Below the pieces are notes generated by a model. It was not told the origin of the DNA and made no database searches. It was given only the letters and a program-made list of their open reading frames with translations. Both the position numbers and the translations under genes were made by a program. Shown here one piece after another: positions 25,697 through 48,300 of a DNA stretch of 64,000 nt (its first letter is position 1; every line of letters starts with the position of its first letter). Source of the stretch: Apostichopus japonicus (Eukaryota > Echinodermata > Holothuroidea > Aspidochirotida > Stichopodidae); NCBI RefSeq assembly GCF_037975245.1, contig NC_092573.1, positions 11,161,501 through 11,225,500 on the forward strand. Direction: 5' to 3'.

Positions 25697-28600
25697 TAGA
25701 CCGGCAGCCCAGTGCACTTTGATCAAACGAACGAGGTACCAATATCTGAGTATTGGAACATTTGTGGAAAAACCCAGTATATCCAAAAGTGGATGTCTGC
25801 CGTGGTCGCTCTGCTGCATGTGGCCCCTGGGGCCGGTTAAAGGGGGCCCAAAAATGCATCTGATCAAACGAACGAGGTACCACTTGAAACCAATGTCAAC
25901 TTAATGCATGAATGCCACATAGTACTGAATGGCCCATGCCAGACAAATTTTCTGCTGCAAAGGGCCCGCCAGACGCCCAAGAAGGGCCCCCATAAAAATG
26001 CATCTGATCAAACGAACGAGGTACCACTTGAAACCAATGTCAACTTAATGCATGAATGCCACAAAGTACTGAATGGCCTATGCCAGACAAATTTTCTGCT
26101 GCTAAGGGCCCGCCAGACGCCCCCAAATATGGCCCAAATGCCCGTTAGCGTAGCATTGACCCAGATTAAATATGCAAGGTACCACTCAAAACCGGTTTGG
26201 AATGTTCGGGTTGATCTTACAGACTATGGAAATCATCATGCCAGACAAATTTTCTGCTACAAACGGGCTAACAGACACACTAAAAAAGGGCCCCCAAATG
26301 GGCTATGATCAATCATAGTTGGTACCACACAAAACCAATATTAAATGCAAAGGTACTTTCCACAGAGTAAAGAACTGCCAATGCAAGACAAATTTTCTTC
26401 TGCATAGGTCCCACCAGATAGAAAGTATAGGTGGCCCAATGCGGCCCTATATGGGCCTAATGAATTGTATATCGATGCAGACTTTATGTGCCTTGTGACA
26501 TGACATTTGTAGCATTCCACAGAGTAAAGAAATGCCAATACAATACAAATTTTCTTCTGCAAAGTGCCCACCACATGTAAAAAAAAAATATGCAGTTTAA
26601 ATAGTTAAGATACCACAAGAAACCAATCTATAACAATCAAGAACATCCTGAATTATTCAAATTCCTTCCCGCTACATAGGCCAATGGAATAATGAGATTA
26701 GTATACTAGTAGGTGTATCCATTACTGAACATTTCATTGAGCAAAACAAAAATGACGCGAACTCAGTCTTTGAGGGAGATCCTGACAGTTATAATGCATT
26801 CTCAAATCCATTCTTTTTCCTTTTATCCATTCTTTTTCCTTTTATCCAGTCAGTACTTTGTATCGTGAGCAGTGTTTAACTTGGCAGTTACTTTGTTTCG
26901 CTGGAAACACTGGAGCAGATTAAAATCAGTTTATGTATTGTAAATAAGAAACCCAAAATCATTTTGTATCTTAAAACACTGTGTTTACGTTAGCATTGTA
27001 AATCTACAAAGTTTAAAATCTTGAGAAAGAACGCTTAAGTGTCATCTTAAGACATACATGTAGTCGAACAAAAGAGATTGTTTTGTTTCTTAAGCTCAGA
27101 CAAAGAAACAATTATCAAACAATGGTGAAAATGCTTTATAACGTGTACTTAACGATAAAGGTTTGGGTTGAAACTGTCCAATATGGTTTTTAAAAGATAC
27201 ATAATTGAAGCATAGAAATGTATATGTACCTTTATGCTAGGTACACTCTTTAAAGGACTTAAAATGCTAAGATTGAACAAACAAATACTGATATCACCAC
27301 GTATGACTCCATTCCTTGATACAAAATATAAAATGAGTAATTGGCCTATATTACTCCATCTTGGTCTTTTAGAACTTCCATCATTACACTAATTCAATTC
27401 GAATAGCTTGTAACAAGTCCAACAAATAGATGTGGCATCCATTTTTCAGAAATATGAATGCTAGATGAGGGTTTTTGTTTTCATCTATGAAGGAATCTTT
27501 TACCTTTCAAGAAAGTCATCTTGCTAGTTTAAAATGTACTAAAATCATAATTGGCAAAGATAGTAACAAAAGATCACTATGTGGTTACTCTGAACATGAC
27601 ACATGTTAGGTTCGAAGTATAACAACTGAGAATTCATGTCTCTTGACAGTGATTAAACACTGGAGTGTGTGCATTGTAAAAAGACACTTCATTTGCCATT
27701 CAGACAGATCTCAAAAGAATCCTTAGTAAGTGTATGAAAATTAAGTATTCCCATGAACTTGATTCTAAAAAGACAATGGAAGCTCAAATCTATGTTTCAT
27801 TGTCGGAGTCATCACTCCAAGATGGTTCAGTACTTGAATCATCGGCATCAAACTCGGAAGCCACGTCTGGTCGGCTACTTTGAAAATCTTCGCTCAGTTC
27901 CCCCTCTTGGAATAGATGATCTGGGAGAGCCGGTCCCTCAAACCATTCAGGGCTGTAGCACCCATTCTTGCTCTTCCAACCGTAGTTCTGTGGATCCAAG
28001 CCAGGCAAGACTCTTCCTCAGAGTGTTAGAATTATAATGTGGGGAACTGTAATTTTTGCCCAGGCCAGCAAATCCCAAAATATTTAGAGGCTTAGGTGAA
28101 AGTGTTATCTTTATTTTGCTTAGAGCAGTGAATAGCTAAATAAGATAAAACACTGGTCTTGTGTACAGTAACTCCAATTTATGCTGGAAACAATATAATC
28201 ATGAGCTTGAAATGTCATGTTACAAGGCACATATATCCAATTCTTTAGACCCATATATAGGGCCACATTGGGCCACCTATTCTTTCTATCTGGTGGGACC
28301 TATGCAGAAGAAAATTTGTCTTGCATTGGCAGTTCTTTACTCTGTGGAAAGTACCTTTGCATTTAATATTGTTTTTGTGTGGTTCCAAACCGGTTTTGAG
28401 TGGTACCTTGCATATTTAATCTGGGTCAATGCTACGATAATGGGCATTTTGGGCCATATTTGGGGGCGTCTGGCGGGCCCTTAGCAGCAGAAAATTTGTC
28501 TGGCATAGGCCATTCAGTACTTTGTGGCATTCATGCATTAAGTTGACATTGGTTTCAAGTGGTACCTCGTTCGTTTGATCAAATGCATTTTTAGGGGCCC

Positions 28601-29494
28601 TTTTGGGGCGTCTTTTTGCGGGCCCTTTGTAGCAGAAAATTTGTCTGGCATGATGATTTCCATAGTCTGTAAGATCAACCCGAGCATTCCAAACCGGTTT
28701 TGAGTGGTACCTTGCATATTTAATCTGGGTCAATGCTACGCTAACGGGCATTTGGGCCATATTTGGGGGCGTCTGGCGGGCCCTTAGCAGCAGAAAATTT
28801 GTCTGGCATGGGCCATTCAGTACTTTGTGGCATCCATACATTAAGTTGACATTGGTTTCAAGTGGTACCTCGTTCGTTTGATCAAATGCATTTTTAGGGG
28901 CCCTTTTGGGGCGTCTTTTTGCGGGCCCTTTGTAGCAGAAAATTTGTCTGGCATGATGATTTCCATAGTCTGTAAGATCAACCCGAACATTCCAAACCGG
29001 TTTTGAGTGGTACCTTGCATATTTAATCTGGGTCAATGCTACGCTTATGGGCATTTGGGCCATATTTGGGGGCGTCTGGCGGGCCCTTAGCAGCAGAAAA
29101 TTTGTCTGGCATAGGCCATTCAGTACTTTGTGGCATTCATGCATTAAGTTGACATTGGTTTCAAGTGGTACCTCGTTCGTTTGATCAGATGCATTTTTTA
29201 GGGGCCCTTCTTGGGCGTCTGGCGGGCCCTTTGCAGCAGAAAATTTGTCTGGCATGGGCCATTCAGTACTATGTGGCATTCATGCATTAAGTTGACATTG
29301 GTTTCAAGTGGTACCTCGTTCGTTTGATCAGATGCATTTTTGGGCCCCCTTTAACCGGCCCCAGGGGCCACATGCAGCAGAGCGACCACGGCAGACATCC
29401 ACTTTTGGATATACTGGGTTTTTCCACAAATGTTCCAATACTCAGATATTGGTACCTCGTTCGTTTGATCAAAGTGCACTGGGCTGCCGGTCTA
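25697..29494. mobile_element. 3.8-kb fold-back DNA transposon with TTA target duplication (PIF/Harbinger-like)
   Basis: The ends are perfect inverted repeats beginning TAGACCGGCAGCCCAGTGCA. They are flanked by TTA on both sides (25694-25696, 29495-29497). Copy 2 of the duplication has the matching empty site (TAA at 52857-52859). Long arms (about 25697-26515 and 28215-29494) consist of GGTACC-started sub-repeats sharing CAGACAAATTTTCTGCT. In the right arm a 303-bp compound unit is repeated in tandem (GGTACC at 28561, 28864, 29167). The central 1.7 kb is unique. A 3-bp TWA duplication is typical of PIF/Harbinger; the superfamily is inferred from this alone. Confidence 0.8.
27790..28008 (-). 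pseudogene. Acidic C-terminal reading frame inside the fold-back element
   Basis: A minus-strand frame of 72 codons ends with a stop after DDSDNET. It contains NYGWKSKNGCYSPEWFEGPA and a Ser/Asp/Glu-rich tail. There is no ATG and an in-frame stop lies just upstream, so this would be a last exon or a remnant. It lies in the unique core between the arms, where an element's own gene would be expected. The protein is not recognised. It may be the decayed end of a transposase or accessory gene, or chance. Confidence 0.3.
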
Positions 29495-30201
29495 TTATGT
29501 TATCACTCGCTTATACAACGCAATGACTTCTATTTGGGTGCTTTCAAAAAATATGAGGCGTGCCGTACCAGGACCTGCGAAAGAGGGTGCTTATCTCCGG
29601 GTGGCTGGTGGCAGGATGGGGGGGGGGGGGGACACAAACGTCGAGGTGCAATTTGACTTAACCTACATGGGAGAGGAAACCATCAAATCACCCCAAAACT
29701 TCCCAAAGACTGGATCCTATGTGGCTTCTGTACAACAAATTCCAGGAGAGGATACTTCGTAATTACTGTACTATTGTTTCCATGATTCAACAAAAGTGTA
29801 CTTTTTCATTATAACAATGAAAATAGTTATTGTATCAACAGTTAGGTCCGTGTTAGCTTCTTGCTTATAGGAGAGGGGAAGGATGGATGGAAGAAAGGCT
29901 GGAGTTGAGCTCTACAACCAATCACAGCATGTGTAGACAATAATACAGCCAGGACGAATCTCCATGCATCCTTGCGACAGATATAAAAGTTACGTCTTTA
30001 TCATGACATTGACAGGGTGAGTAAAGTGTGTGTGGGGGTGGAAGGGAGGGGGAGTGTTTATGCCATTAATCCTATAAATGCATGGCGAGTAAGTTGAAAT
30101 TCAATTAAACAAATGCTTAACGAAGTATGATGTAATACTTGTTTATTACTAGTTCTTTTGTTGATTCCCCCTAATTCAATTCGTCATTTGTTCCAAATGA
30201 C

Positions 30202-30356
30202 ATTAACTTAGACGGCGGGTAATCCAATTATTAAGCTGTATAACTATAGTTACGGCAAATACCAAGGTAACCAGACATTGTGGTAGACTTAACTATATAT
30301 ATATATATATATATAGTATGCAGCCTACTAATTTGATTACCCGCCCTCTAAGTTAC
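30202..30356. mobile_element. Short MITE with TAACTTAGA...GGCGGGTAATC ends, copy 1
   Basis: Inverted repeats of about 22 bp (TAACTTAGACGGCGGGTAAT at the left; TAACTTAGAGGGCGGGTAAT from the right end) enclose about 105 bp with an internal (TA)n. The target duplication is not clear. The copy at 53752-53906 shows the insertion predates the segmental duplication. Confidence 0.65.
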
Positions 30357-33300
30357 ATAGAAAATAATTGAATTACTGAAATCAAAGGTAATCTTGGGAA
30401 TTAATTAACCTTTTCTGTGCGTATAGGAGCTTAATTGATTGCGAACGATGAGCCTATCGACATTCACGAGATAAAAAGTTCCGTTTAACTACCTAACACA
30501 AGATTGGTAGAAAAGAAACACATGTTATGCATGTTAAATTTTCGCATTTCTCTGGTAAAACAGTCTCGCTTCAGAAACAGTCTTCTTAAGTTCTTCGATG
30601 AAATAAAAAAGAAGAAAAACCTTGTTAGAGTGTTGAGGAGAAAGTGGCATAGAATGGAATAAGAATTAATGAGAAAACAAAAATGTTAACCAATGACTGG
30701 GTAACGAAATTTTGGTGAAACCGTTTTTGACTCAAATTGTATACGGTACCTCCAAACGAACGAGTATGGATAAAAGTCTTTTTCATTCCTTAGTGTGTCG
30801 AGAGATTTCCTTGAATTATATTGAATACATTTTTGAAAGATTCTCTTGCATAATTGCCAAAGATCGTTTCACTTTATCATTAAAATTAATATTTAACGTT
30901 TTTGAATATTTTAAGAATACTTTTAAAAAGACCCATTTTTGAAAAAAAACCATGATGAATTAATTTGTTTCATAGTCGACGCAGTGATTTTTTTATCACA
31001 TTATTTTTATTACATACTTATATTATAAACTTTATGTTTTGAAATCCCTAAAGTAGCTAAGACAATTAATTTATAGCCGAATGTGAACCTAGTTTGTAAA
31101 TAATCTTGTTTAGTTTGAAGAAAATTCCTCGATCGAAGACAGAGTTTCCTTGACCTAACTGGAAATGGTTACATGTCATTTAACCTAATTCTAAGGCAAG
31201 TTTGAAGTGTAGTAATTTAATAATCGAATACACCTCATATGCTTTGATCCGTAGTTTCTGATTCAAACGTTCAAAGAACTCACCATCAATAAGAATTCGA
31301 CATATTTGCAATGAAATATTGATTACGTGAGGTGACAAGCTTTGGAAGAAATTGCCAAAAGAATATTCATACCGATTATTGATACTTTCTTTGTGGGGTG
31401 GTGGGGGGGGGGGGGTATGAATTTACTTTAAGTTCCCTATTTCTTTCTTAGACTAATCTTTTTTATTGTTATTTAGCCGTTATATTCTTTTGTAAGTTTT
31501 GAATTTCTCCTCGTTCCTTTTTTTGATGTACAATTATTCATATTTTATTGCTAGCATGTAAGTACTTTTTTATGGATATAATAAATTTGAAATCAAATCA
31601 AAAGCAATGTGTGTGAAACGGTAAATGTATTTCAACCGATGGGACAAAATAGCAGCGTGTTTACATTCCGTTTTTAAGTCAAGGACAAATGATGTTGAAT
31701 ACCATCAAATACATATTTAAACGAAATGCTTGAAATAATCTTGCATGGAGAATTCTTAAAGCAATGAACGACGAAAAAAGTTATTATACAAGAATATGTC
31801 ATTTAGAGAAAATAGCGCTTTGAAATTCTGTCTACACGCTAATCTAGAATTTAGCTATCAATGTTTAACTGACAGTCGTATAAAGTAACATGAATACCAA
31901 GTAACTTTATATGGCTCCCAAACAACAAACGTTTCCGATACAAGCCGGGAAAGTGACTTTGGGATCTCAAGAGAAGTTTGTGTAAGTTCTTTGTTTAAAT
32001 TCGTTTGTATATATAGGCCTATTTTACCTTTCACTATAATTGAATGAAATTTTGTATTATATATCCTTTTTTTCAAGTGAGAAAGTAAAGAGAATACCAA
32101 GAAGAAATTAGATTCCGTTATAGATAAATGTGACGGGACGTACTGTCTCCTTGATTTTATCCTTTTTGTGGCATATAAAGACAAACGAATTTCCTCCAGG
32201 TCGGATGTATGTATGTGTGTATTTGTGCGTGTGGGTGTATGCATGTGTGTGTGCGGACGTGACATTTTCGAATCTCTGTAAACATACAAATCTATGGTGG
32301 TAAAGTGATGCTGTAAATACATCTATGGATAAGTTATTATCATAACACAGGTACCTCCTTAAAACAAGGAACCAATGTGATTAAATAACTTTATTGTATT
32401 AATTTACAACATCGCCTTTTCCCAGAAGTATTGCAGTAATAGTTTGTGACATTCTTTTCAAGCAATAATTTCAATGTAACAAATACTGAGCTATAGCAGT
32501 CATTGTTTAAATTTCGGTACCGTTTACTGACTTTGCTGTCCATCCGAATAACTTTTCAATATCTTATACACCTGTTTGGCCACTTTTATAAGATCTTGTT
32601 CAAGAATATGTTTTCAAAGGTTCTTGAAGAATTATGGCATCCAGTGGCTGGCCAAACCCCCAATCGGGTTTAGCGAGCAAAAAACATTATCTTAGGAGCA
32701 AACAAATATGCCATCGGTCACCAGAATATGTATTTGTAAGTTTTTTTGTGGGGGTGGGGGGGGGGGGGAAAGCATATATACCAGTTTTATCATTTGTTTA
32801 AACTCTTCATTTGTTTGGAAGTGTTTCATCTGTTACTAGATTCTTGACAAGATCAATTTCCCCTCGGATGTGAATTTTGCTTCATTTTTATCACTGTTAA
32901 CGGAATTGGGCATGCCCTTACTTGATAGTTTGTATTCATTTCGACTCTGTTTATGTTGGTAGTGTCAAAATATTTATAAGTACCTCCTGGTCCTTTTTAT
33001 TGTGTTCTTTATGAAATCACATCAGATAAGCTTCGAAAAATTCATATCTGTGTACTTCGTTTGTCATTTGATTTAATATTCTTACCTTTTACTCCGTGAA
33101 CTTCTACATGGGATACTAAATAATTCCATGCAAGGCTTTCTTCAAGTTGTTGTAGTAAGTATTTAAATATTGAGTGTTCTCATTGGTCAAAATGTAGTCA
33201 CCATGTGGGTGGTTACTACCAGCTTTAACCAATCACAAGTCGAAAAATAGCAGGGTCACAGTTTCCTTGTGTGGTTTAGTTTCACGGAGACCACCTGCTC

Positions 33301-33411
33301 CACTGGTGGTGAAGTTCTTCTACCTCACAAACAGTTCCAATGGTTCAGTCAACTCAATAAGTCGATATATTTTCCTTTTGGATAGTTCTTGAGTGAATAT
33401 ATGAAAGAAAC

Positions 33412-42564
<9,153 letters not shown>

Positions 42565-45500
42565 GTTATCAGAAAACACCATGAATGGACAGTATCTTTA
42601 AAGATGCCTTTTATTGTTACACTCTTAGGGTTACATAGTACCCTCCTTCGGCAACCCTTAACATTTTCCTTCATGTGTTATAATACTTAAAATAAGTAAT
42701 GGGACATGAAATTATAAATGAAACATGCACTCATGTCTGTAACGTTTATTTGGTATCCTTATTGTTGCTTGAATCTATTGTTTTTCTTCAAGTCATTTTG
42801 GTTTGCTTGGAAGGGGGAGGGCGGAGGGGGGGGGGGGGTTGGCATTGCTTTCAAGTGGTATTGATATAGATTTGTGCTTCAAGAAATGATGGTCATTGAA
42901 AGTATTGATCCGACCATTCCATTTTGTCCAGGGGTATGACACTTCATGCCAAATGCTCTCCTCACTCAAGTGTATTAATGAGGACCTGCGAGGTAATTTG
43001 TAAATATAGCTGTGTTCTCCAGGGGACGTTTAAAAATGTGGCACTTTAAAAAAAAAATCTGTTTTATCTTGCTTGCTTTATCTGTACCCATATGATATTG
43101 ATGAAGAATTCATTTTGCAGATGTTCCCTATTTTAACTTTGCATAAGACTGAGTGATCAATTAGTTAAATGTTCATTATCATTGATTGGTATATGACCCA
43201 ATTTAAACCCCCTGAGAGAGGCAGCTGTAATTTGTCTGTATTTATTACTTTGTCCGCAGATACTGCTGCAGTTTGTTATGATCATGATATCATGACATTC
43301 CTTTAAAGAAATAAATCTTGTCTCATTTCTTTATCAAGTTGATCTTGTATGTAGTACGTATTTTAGATCCCCCTGCAAGCAGGAACTCCCGAAGAAGCCA
43401 TCATTGGCTTATCAAAGCCGCAAGCTGACCGAAGTCAGTCTCTTAGATTCATATTTAATCGTCCATGATTATGAATTGTCAATTGTCAACAACTCTGTAT
43501 CTGGACGACATACATTAATCTTGGATTGACTCGAACTCGGGACCTTATGATTGAAAGGAGGCACCGGTGTTAACCACTGAGCTAACACTTCTATACTGTG
43601 ATCATGTGATCCTGTAAAGGTAATTCTGTAAAAAAAGTGATCCTGTAATAAATCTTGAAATCCTATCAAACTGGATTCTCAACAGTGGTTGATTGTATCT
43701 CATAGGTTCGTAACATAACAAAGTAAAAACTTGAGTGTCTCATTCAATATGGTAAGTAACCAACTATGGGAGATCAACTGTTGTTAATTATTGTTACTTC
43801 TTTGTGAGATACAAAGGAAAAGCATAGTTATCAACCTCTGTTGGTTTAAATTGACAGCTTCTATACTTGGTATAAGTATGTTGAAAATGTAAAGAATGAG
43901 TATTCTCATTGGTTGAAATTCTTGGTCTTGGACCATTGATAGTGGATTTCCACCAATCAAAAACAAAGTATTTGAATTGCTGAATGATTATTGGCTATAT
44001 CCGTGAGGGAAGTGCTTTGTTTGGTGAGGGGTCGGTGTTCTTCATGGTTGTACTATTTTGAATGAAGAATAAAATTACAGTTTGCTCTTTTTCAATGCAA
44101 CCATCGTAAATTTGGATAAAGTAGAGATACTGTATACTTCTTAGCAGTTGCCTTTGGTCATTGTATTTAATCGAGATCTCACCTTTCTCTTCATATGAAA
44201 GGTAATGCCTTCCTTTACATGGGAATATCTCAGCAAAGTCACATAACTCTGCAGAGAGACAGAAAGAATGGAATCATGAAGTTTTTACTCTTTATTACAG
44301 TAGAATTTGCAGAGATAACAGTTAAGTTTTAATGGACGTAATCATCTATTAAGAGCTGTAGATTTATCAAATTTCAATGAGCTTTTAGTACTACCTTGAT
44401 ATCTTAGGGAGGTTTGGAGCTGCTGAAAAACCATTTGTTTTCTTTAATTAAAAACTTTAGTTAGAGGGCGAGCAATATTCAATTGAATTGAATAAGTCAC
44501 AAGCATCTGACTAGGATTGCCCAAAATTGGTGATGACGTCAGAAGTTCTCACATTGTGGCTAGTTGGCAAATGGTAGGTTAAAATGGCGTCATGAAAAAT
44601 GTATTTTCTTTTGTTTCCTTTGTTTTTGAAGACATATTATTCGATAATATAATAATATTTACATTGTATTTTATTGTCCTTGTTTTTGTATTAACGTATG
44701 TGGTATATTCTTGTTGATTTTATTTACTAAACAATACTGATGCAAAAAAATGACTAAATATTACCTAATTTGCCAAATAAATTACCTAATTAAAGAAATT
44801 GATTGTCTTTATTGCAAAACACTAGTAAATAAACTATGGACAGCTCTGTTTGCTTACTTTTACCTGAAAAAAAAATAAAACTGAAATATATACTCCTTTT
44901 GTCTACTTTCATATACTTTATAATCTTTATTTTGAAAGGAAAATTCCTCTGGAGTGACTTGAAAAAGAATGACAGTGTGCGACAGAATACTACATATTTC
45001 TGGTCAGTTACTCTTAGTATAATTAGATCTTTGAATGCAGCCACTTAATATGGATGGCTTGATGAATATACTAAGCATTAGCGCCTTCATAAGTGAAGCC
45101 AACTGTTCAAGTCGTGTGGAAGCTTTTTATATTGTTGGTGATGACATATTAAACAGTATGTAGCAGAATGCAAAATAAGAAATATTTGAATAATTCAAAC
45201 ATGTTTCTATTCGTTTCATACATTTGCAATTTCTTCCTTCATTTCAACACACTTGGCAAGAAAACTCACCAATAGATTATCAACTTGGCTCTGTATATCA
45301 AAGAAGTGAGCGGTATGATAATTTATACATATCGCCGTCGATTTGGTAGTCTTATTTCAGCTTGAAGGAAATTTGGAAAGAAGTACATTTTGAAAAGATT
45401 CTATAAGCGTTAAGTAAGCACATATTTACTTCTAAATTATGGATTGTAACAAAATATGACGAGAAAAACAGAGGACCGAGTGACTTAGACAATTTATAAG

Positions 45501-45717
45501 GAGTCTTAATTCTCATGTACATCTATACATCTTGATAGAATTTCGTCTGTTGTTTAGGTTTGAGAACTGCTCGATTGCTCTTGTCCATATGACAGTGTCA
45601 TATTCATCGTGTGGAATAGGCCTATAAACACTTCACGTAGGGTCAAACATGTGTTACTATATCGAGAGAAAAAAGATATTTAACTTAACAAGCAGAGATA
45701 AGGCAATAGTTTGGAAA
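42565..45717. other. 3' flank of collagen-like gene up to the second duplication copy
   Basis: Contains a G-run (42823-42838), a possible polyadenylation signal AATAAA near 43309, a SINE (43350-43595) and otherwise AT-rich sequence. No further gene was recognised. Confidence 0.5.
43350..43595 (-). repeat. SINE, GCAAGCAGGA family, copy 2
   Basis: In minus orientation a tRNA-like head (A box AGCTCAGTGGTTAACACC; B-like GGTCCCGAGTTCGAGTC) leads into the body shared with 37924-38150, ending near a GTATGTAGTACG tail. The head is better kept than in the first copy. Confidence 0.78.
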
Positions 45718-46124
45718 TGTGGTGTCATCACGGCTGATATTCACCAAGAGCTTCACTTAATTCCTATCATTATAACATTGTTCACTTGTCCAAGTTGACA
45801 TACATGTGAGACGTTCGGAAAGTTGGCTTCACCGTCCATCGTCTCTTCAATCAGAATTTTTGACACTGTTCGACTTGAAGGAGAGAATACTATTTTCCTC
45901 AGTCTACAGATAAATGATTTGTACATTTTGTTAGAACAAAACAGGCCCCCTCTTCATAGCATGTTTCTCTGTCTTTACTCACTGTTTTGTCTACCTCTTT
46001 GAAAGCAACAAGACAGTTTGCCATTTCAGGAAATTGAAACGATACTTAAACTTGCCACTAATTTTACAAGCAATCACCAAGATATAATAGATCTCACTCT
46101 TTATATATAGATATATATTGTTTG

Positions 46125-46177
46125 GAGTGTTCGCATGTAAAGCAGGAGGCCCGGGTTCGAATCCCAGTGGAGGCTGA
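46125..46177 (+). repeat. tRNA-like 3' half, duplication copy 2
   Basis: Same sequence as 19290-19343, with CCCGGGTTCGAATCCCAGTG intact. Confidence 0.5.
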
Positions 46178-46537
46178 ATGTTTTTACACTGTTCTGGAGT
46201 TTCCAACTCACTTCAATTTCAATTATATACATAACGTTTGTTACAAAATTGAGTGCAGAAGGTTTTTTTCCAGCTATATCTAACAGACAATTCGGGTAAA
46301 TTCTTTACCTGCTGGATGAGACGAAGCCAGCTGAATTATTTGTCGCTTTTCTGTTCACAGTAGATTAGAGATTTATCTCTGATTGCATGCATGTACAGAC
46401 TGCGTAAAATAATTACAAATTTAACTTGCACAAATGCTCCTTTGTTCTGTCTTTATACATACATATCTACACAAACAGAAATTGGCTTATTAGGCAGTGA
46501 ATAAAAGGTATATTAGATCTCACTAATTAATACTCAC

Positions 46538-46778
46538 CGAACTAACGGCATTATAAGGGAAAAGACTTGGTGAATACGGAGTCTTTTCAGAGGTTTCCAT
46601 TTCTCTGGGAACTTTTGATCCAGGTTGACCTTGAAGCCATAGGCTGGTACCCCATATTCCTCAGATCCATCGGAGAAATCGCTCGGTGCTGTGCTGTTGC
46701 CATCTAATGTTTGGTAAGATGCCATAGCCTCAAGAGGTCTGGCAGATTTGCAATTTTTGACTTCTCCTTTCTGTGAGC
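46538..46778 (-). CDS. Duplicated GBA2 first coding exon (copy 2)
   Basis: The coding part 46725-46538 keeps the ATG, the frame, the acceptor (ATAACAG) and the donor (CG|GTGAGT). Relative to copy 1 it has a single coding change, His to Gln in VNLDQKFPEKW. No GBA2 downstream exon lies between it and copy 1. By phase (2) it could splice directly to 6118 if copy 1's exon were skipped, making it an alternative first exon. Otherwise it is an orphan. Confidence 0.7.
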
Positions 46779-47445
46779 CTGTTATTGAAGTATATTTAAA
46801 GAATACAAGCATAGTTTGTCTAATTATAATTGTTCTATAAAGTTTAGGTTATCTTAATGTTTGGCAATTGGCATACTGCTGCACTAAACAAACTGCTTAT
46901 TGTCTTGCCTCAACAATTCTTCAGAGTCAAATAGCTAGCTAGTTGAAATGGTATAAGCATATTTCTATTAAGCAAAATAATCAATACATACTCACAAACT
47001 GCAGATAATTAAAGCAATAACATCAACACTATCCACCATTGTGCTGAAAAGCCCTTGCACATATGAATGCATATATGGCTATGTAACTAGTACAAACTAA
47101 AGAAGCGGTAGCAGTTGTAAAAGAGCAGCCTGAAACCGTACATGTGCTGAACAGTACTTAGTGATTACAGTTACCGTTAGCATTGTAAGTAGTGGAAGGT
47201 GATACAGAAATAACATCAGCTCAATTGCAGCTCTTTGATTAATAAAATAATGTTCATATAAATTAGAAAGGAATATGAACATCATTAATCATGAACAGTA
47301 AAATGTTCGCAACTGAAAATGTGACAAATGGTAATTACAATAGAATCAGAGTTAGAATCTAGTAATGTTAACTTGGTAAATTTTGCACTTTGCTATAAAC
47401 TTTCTGAATATAGTCTCCATAATTACAAAGTGCTTTATAAAACAG

Positions 47446-47451
<6 letters not shown>

Positions 47452-47506
<55 letters not shown>
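47452..47506. repeat. (TA)n microsatellite expanded in copy 2
   Basis: About 55 bp of TA repeats, against fewer than ten units at the homologous site near 20613-20630. Confidence 0.95.
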
Positions 47507-47510
<4 letters not shown>

Positions 47511-48211
47511 TAACAAGCCTTAGCCTTCCCTGGTATGGCTAATTATGAATTTTGTTGAGTAGTTCCTATTACACTACCAAAACTACCACTAAATTTACTA
47601 GTGGGACAGGCAGTTAATTTAGATGAAGGTCAAACTTTTCAGACCGCAGTAAGGCGCTTTAATTTAGACAACCCTAATGAAATTATATTTGTCTGAAGCC
47701 AAACTATGATAAGTTCCCTTATAGTCTGATCTGCTTTTAATCATAACACTAGCAGTGTGGCCATCCTTTGTCTCTTGGTCTTAGGCCAGGCCAAACTTAA
47801 GAATCTAGGCCTAGTCTAACTCTAACTTCTCATTTTTAATCTAAGCTAGCCTAGGCCCGCAACTAACTCTTGAAATGCTTCTTCATATCGCCAATTACGC
47901 TAGCCTCAGTCTAGGCCTACTAAATTCATGTGAAATATTATTTTAAGAAATTCCTATTGCCGAGAGAGAGCAACACATACCAAAACGAACTCGTAGTTAG
48001 CGTTGGAACACAATAACCACAGATTAACTTATTACTGGAACTGGTTTTATTTATACAACAGTATATTACTACTACTACTAGTCCTAAGCCTAGTGTTATG
48101 TTCTTCCGGTGTACACCGGTGAGTTTATTGTTTCCATCCGTAAGTCTACAATTGATTACAAATCCAATAGTTATGTGTGTGGTTAATAAGTTAGGCTGAT
48201 CGTTCTCTCAC

Positions 48212-48300
48212 CTGGTGTGATCGGTCTTCTGTCCACAAAGTAGCACCGACGAAGGAGTAAATTGAGCAGAAATCGCCGAATAAAGAATGACAATTATGTC
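48212..48300 (-). other. Candidate duplicated GBA2 5' untranslated exon
   Basis: The donor ACACCAG|GTGAGAGAAC and its upstream sequence are identical to the candidate at 21332. The extent upstream is not determinable. Confidence 0.3.

Noticed and set aside
28416-29279. 287-codon minus-strand reading frame
   Set aside because: It is produced by the 303-bp tandem unit (a multiple of 3) in the right arm of the fold-back transposon; the protein is just the repeated arm sequence and crosses non-coding sub-repeats.
31858-32322. 154-codon minus-strand frame with a His/Thr-rich stretch
   Set aside because: Low-complexity part comes from a TGTG-type tract; most of the frame is missing in the duplicate copy and no motif was seen.
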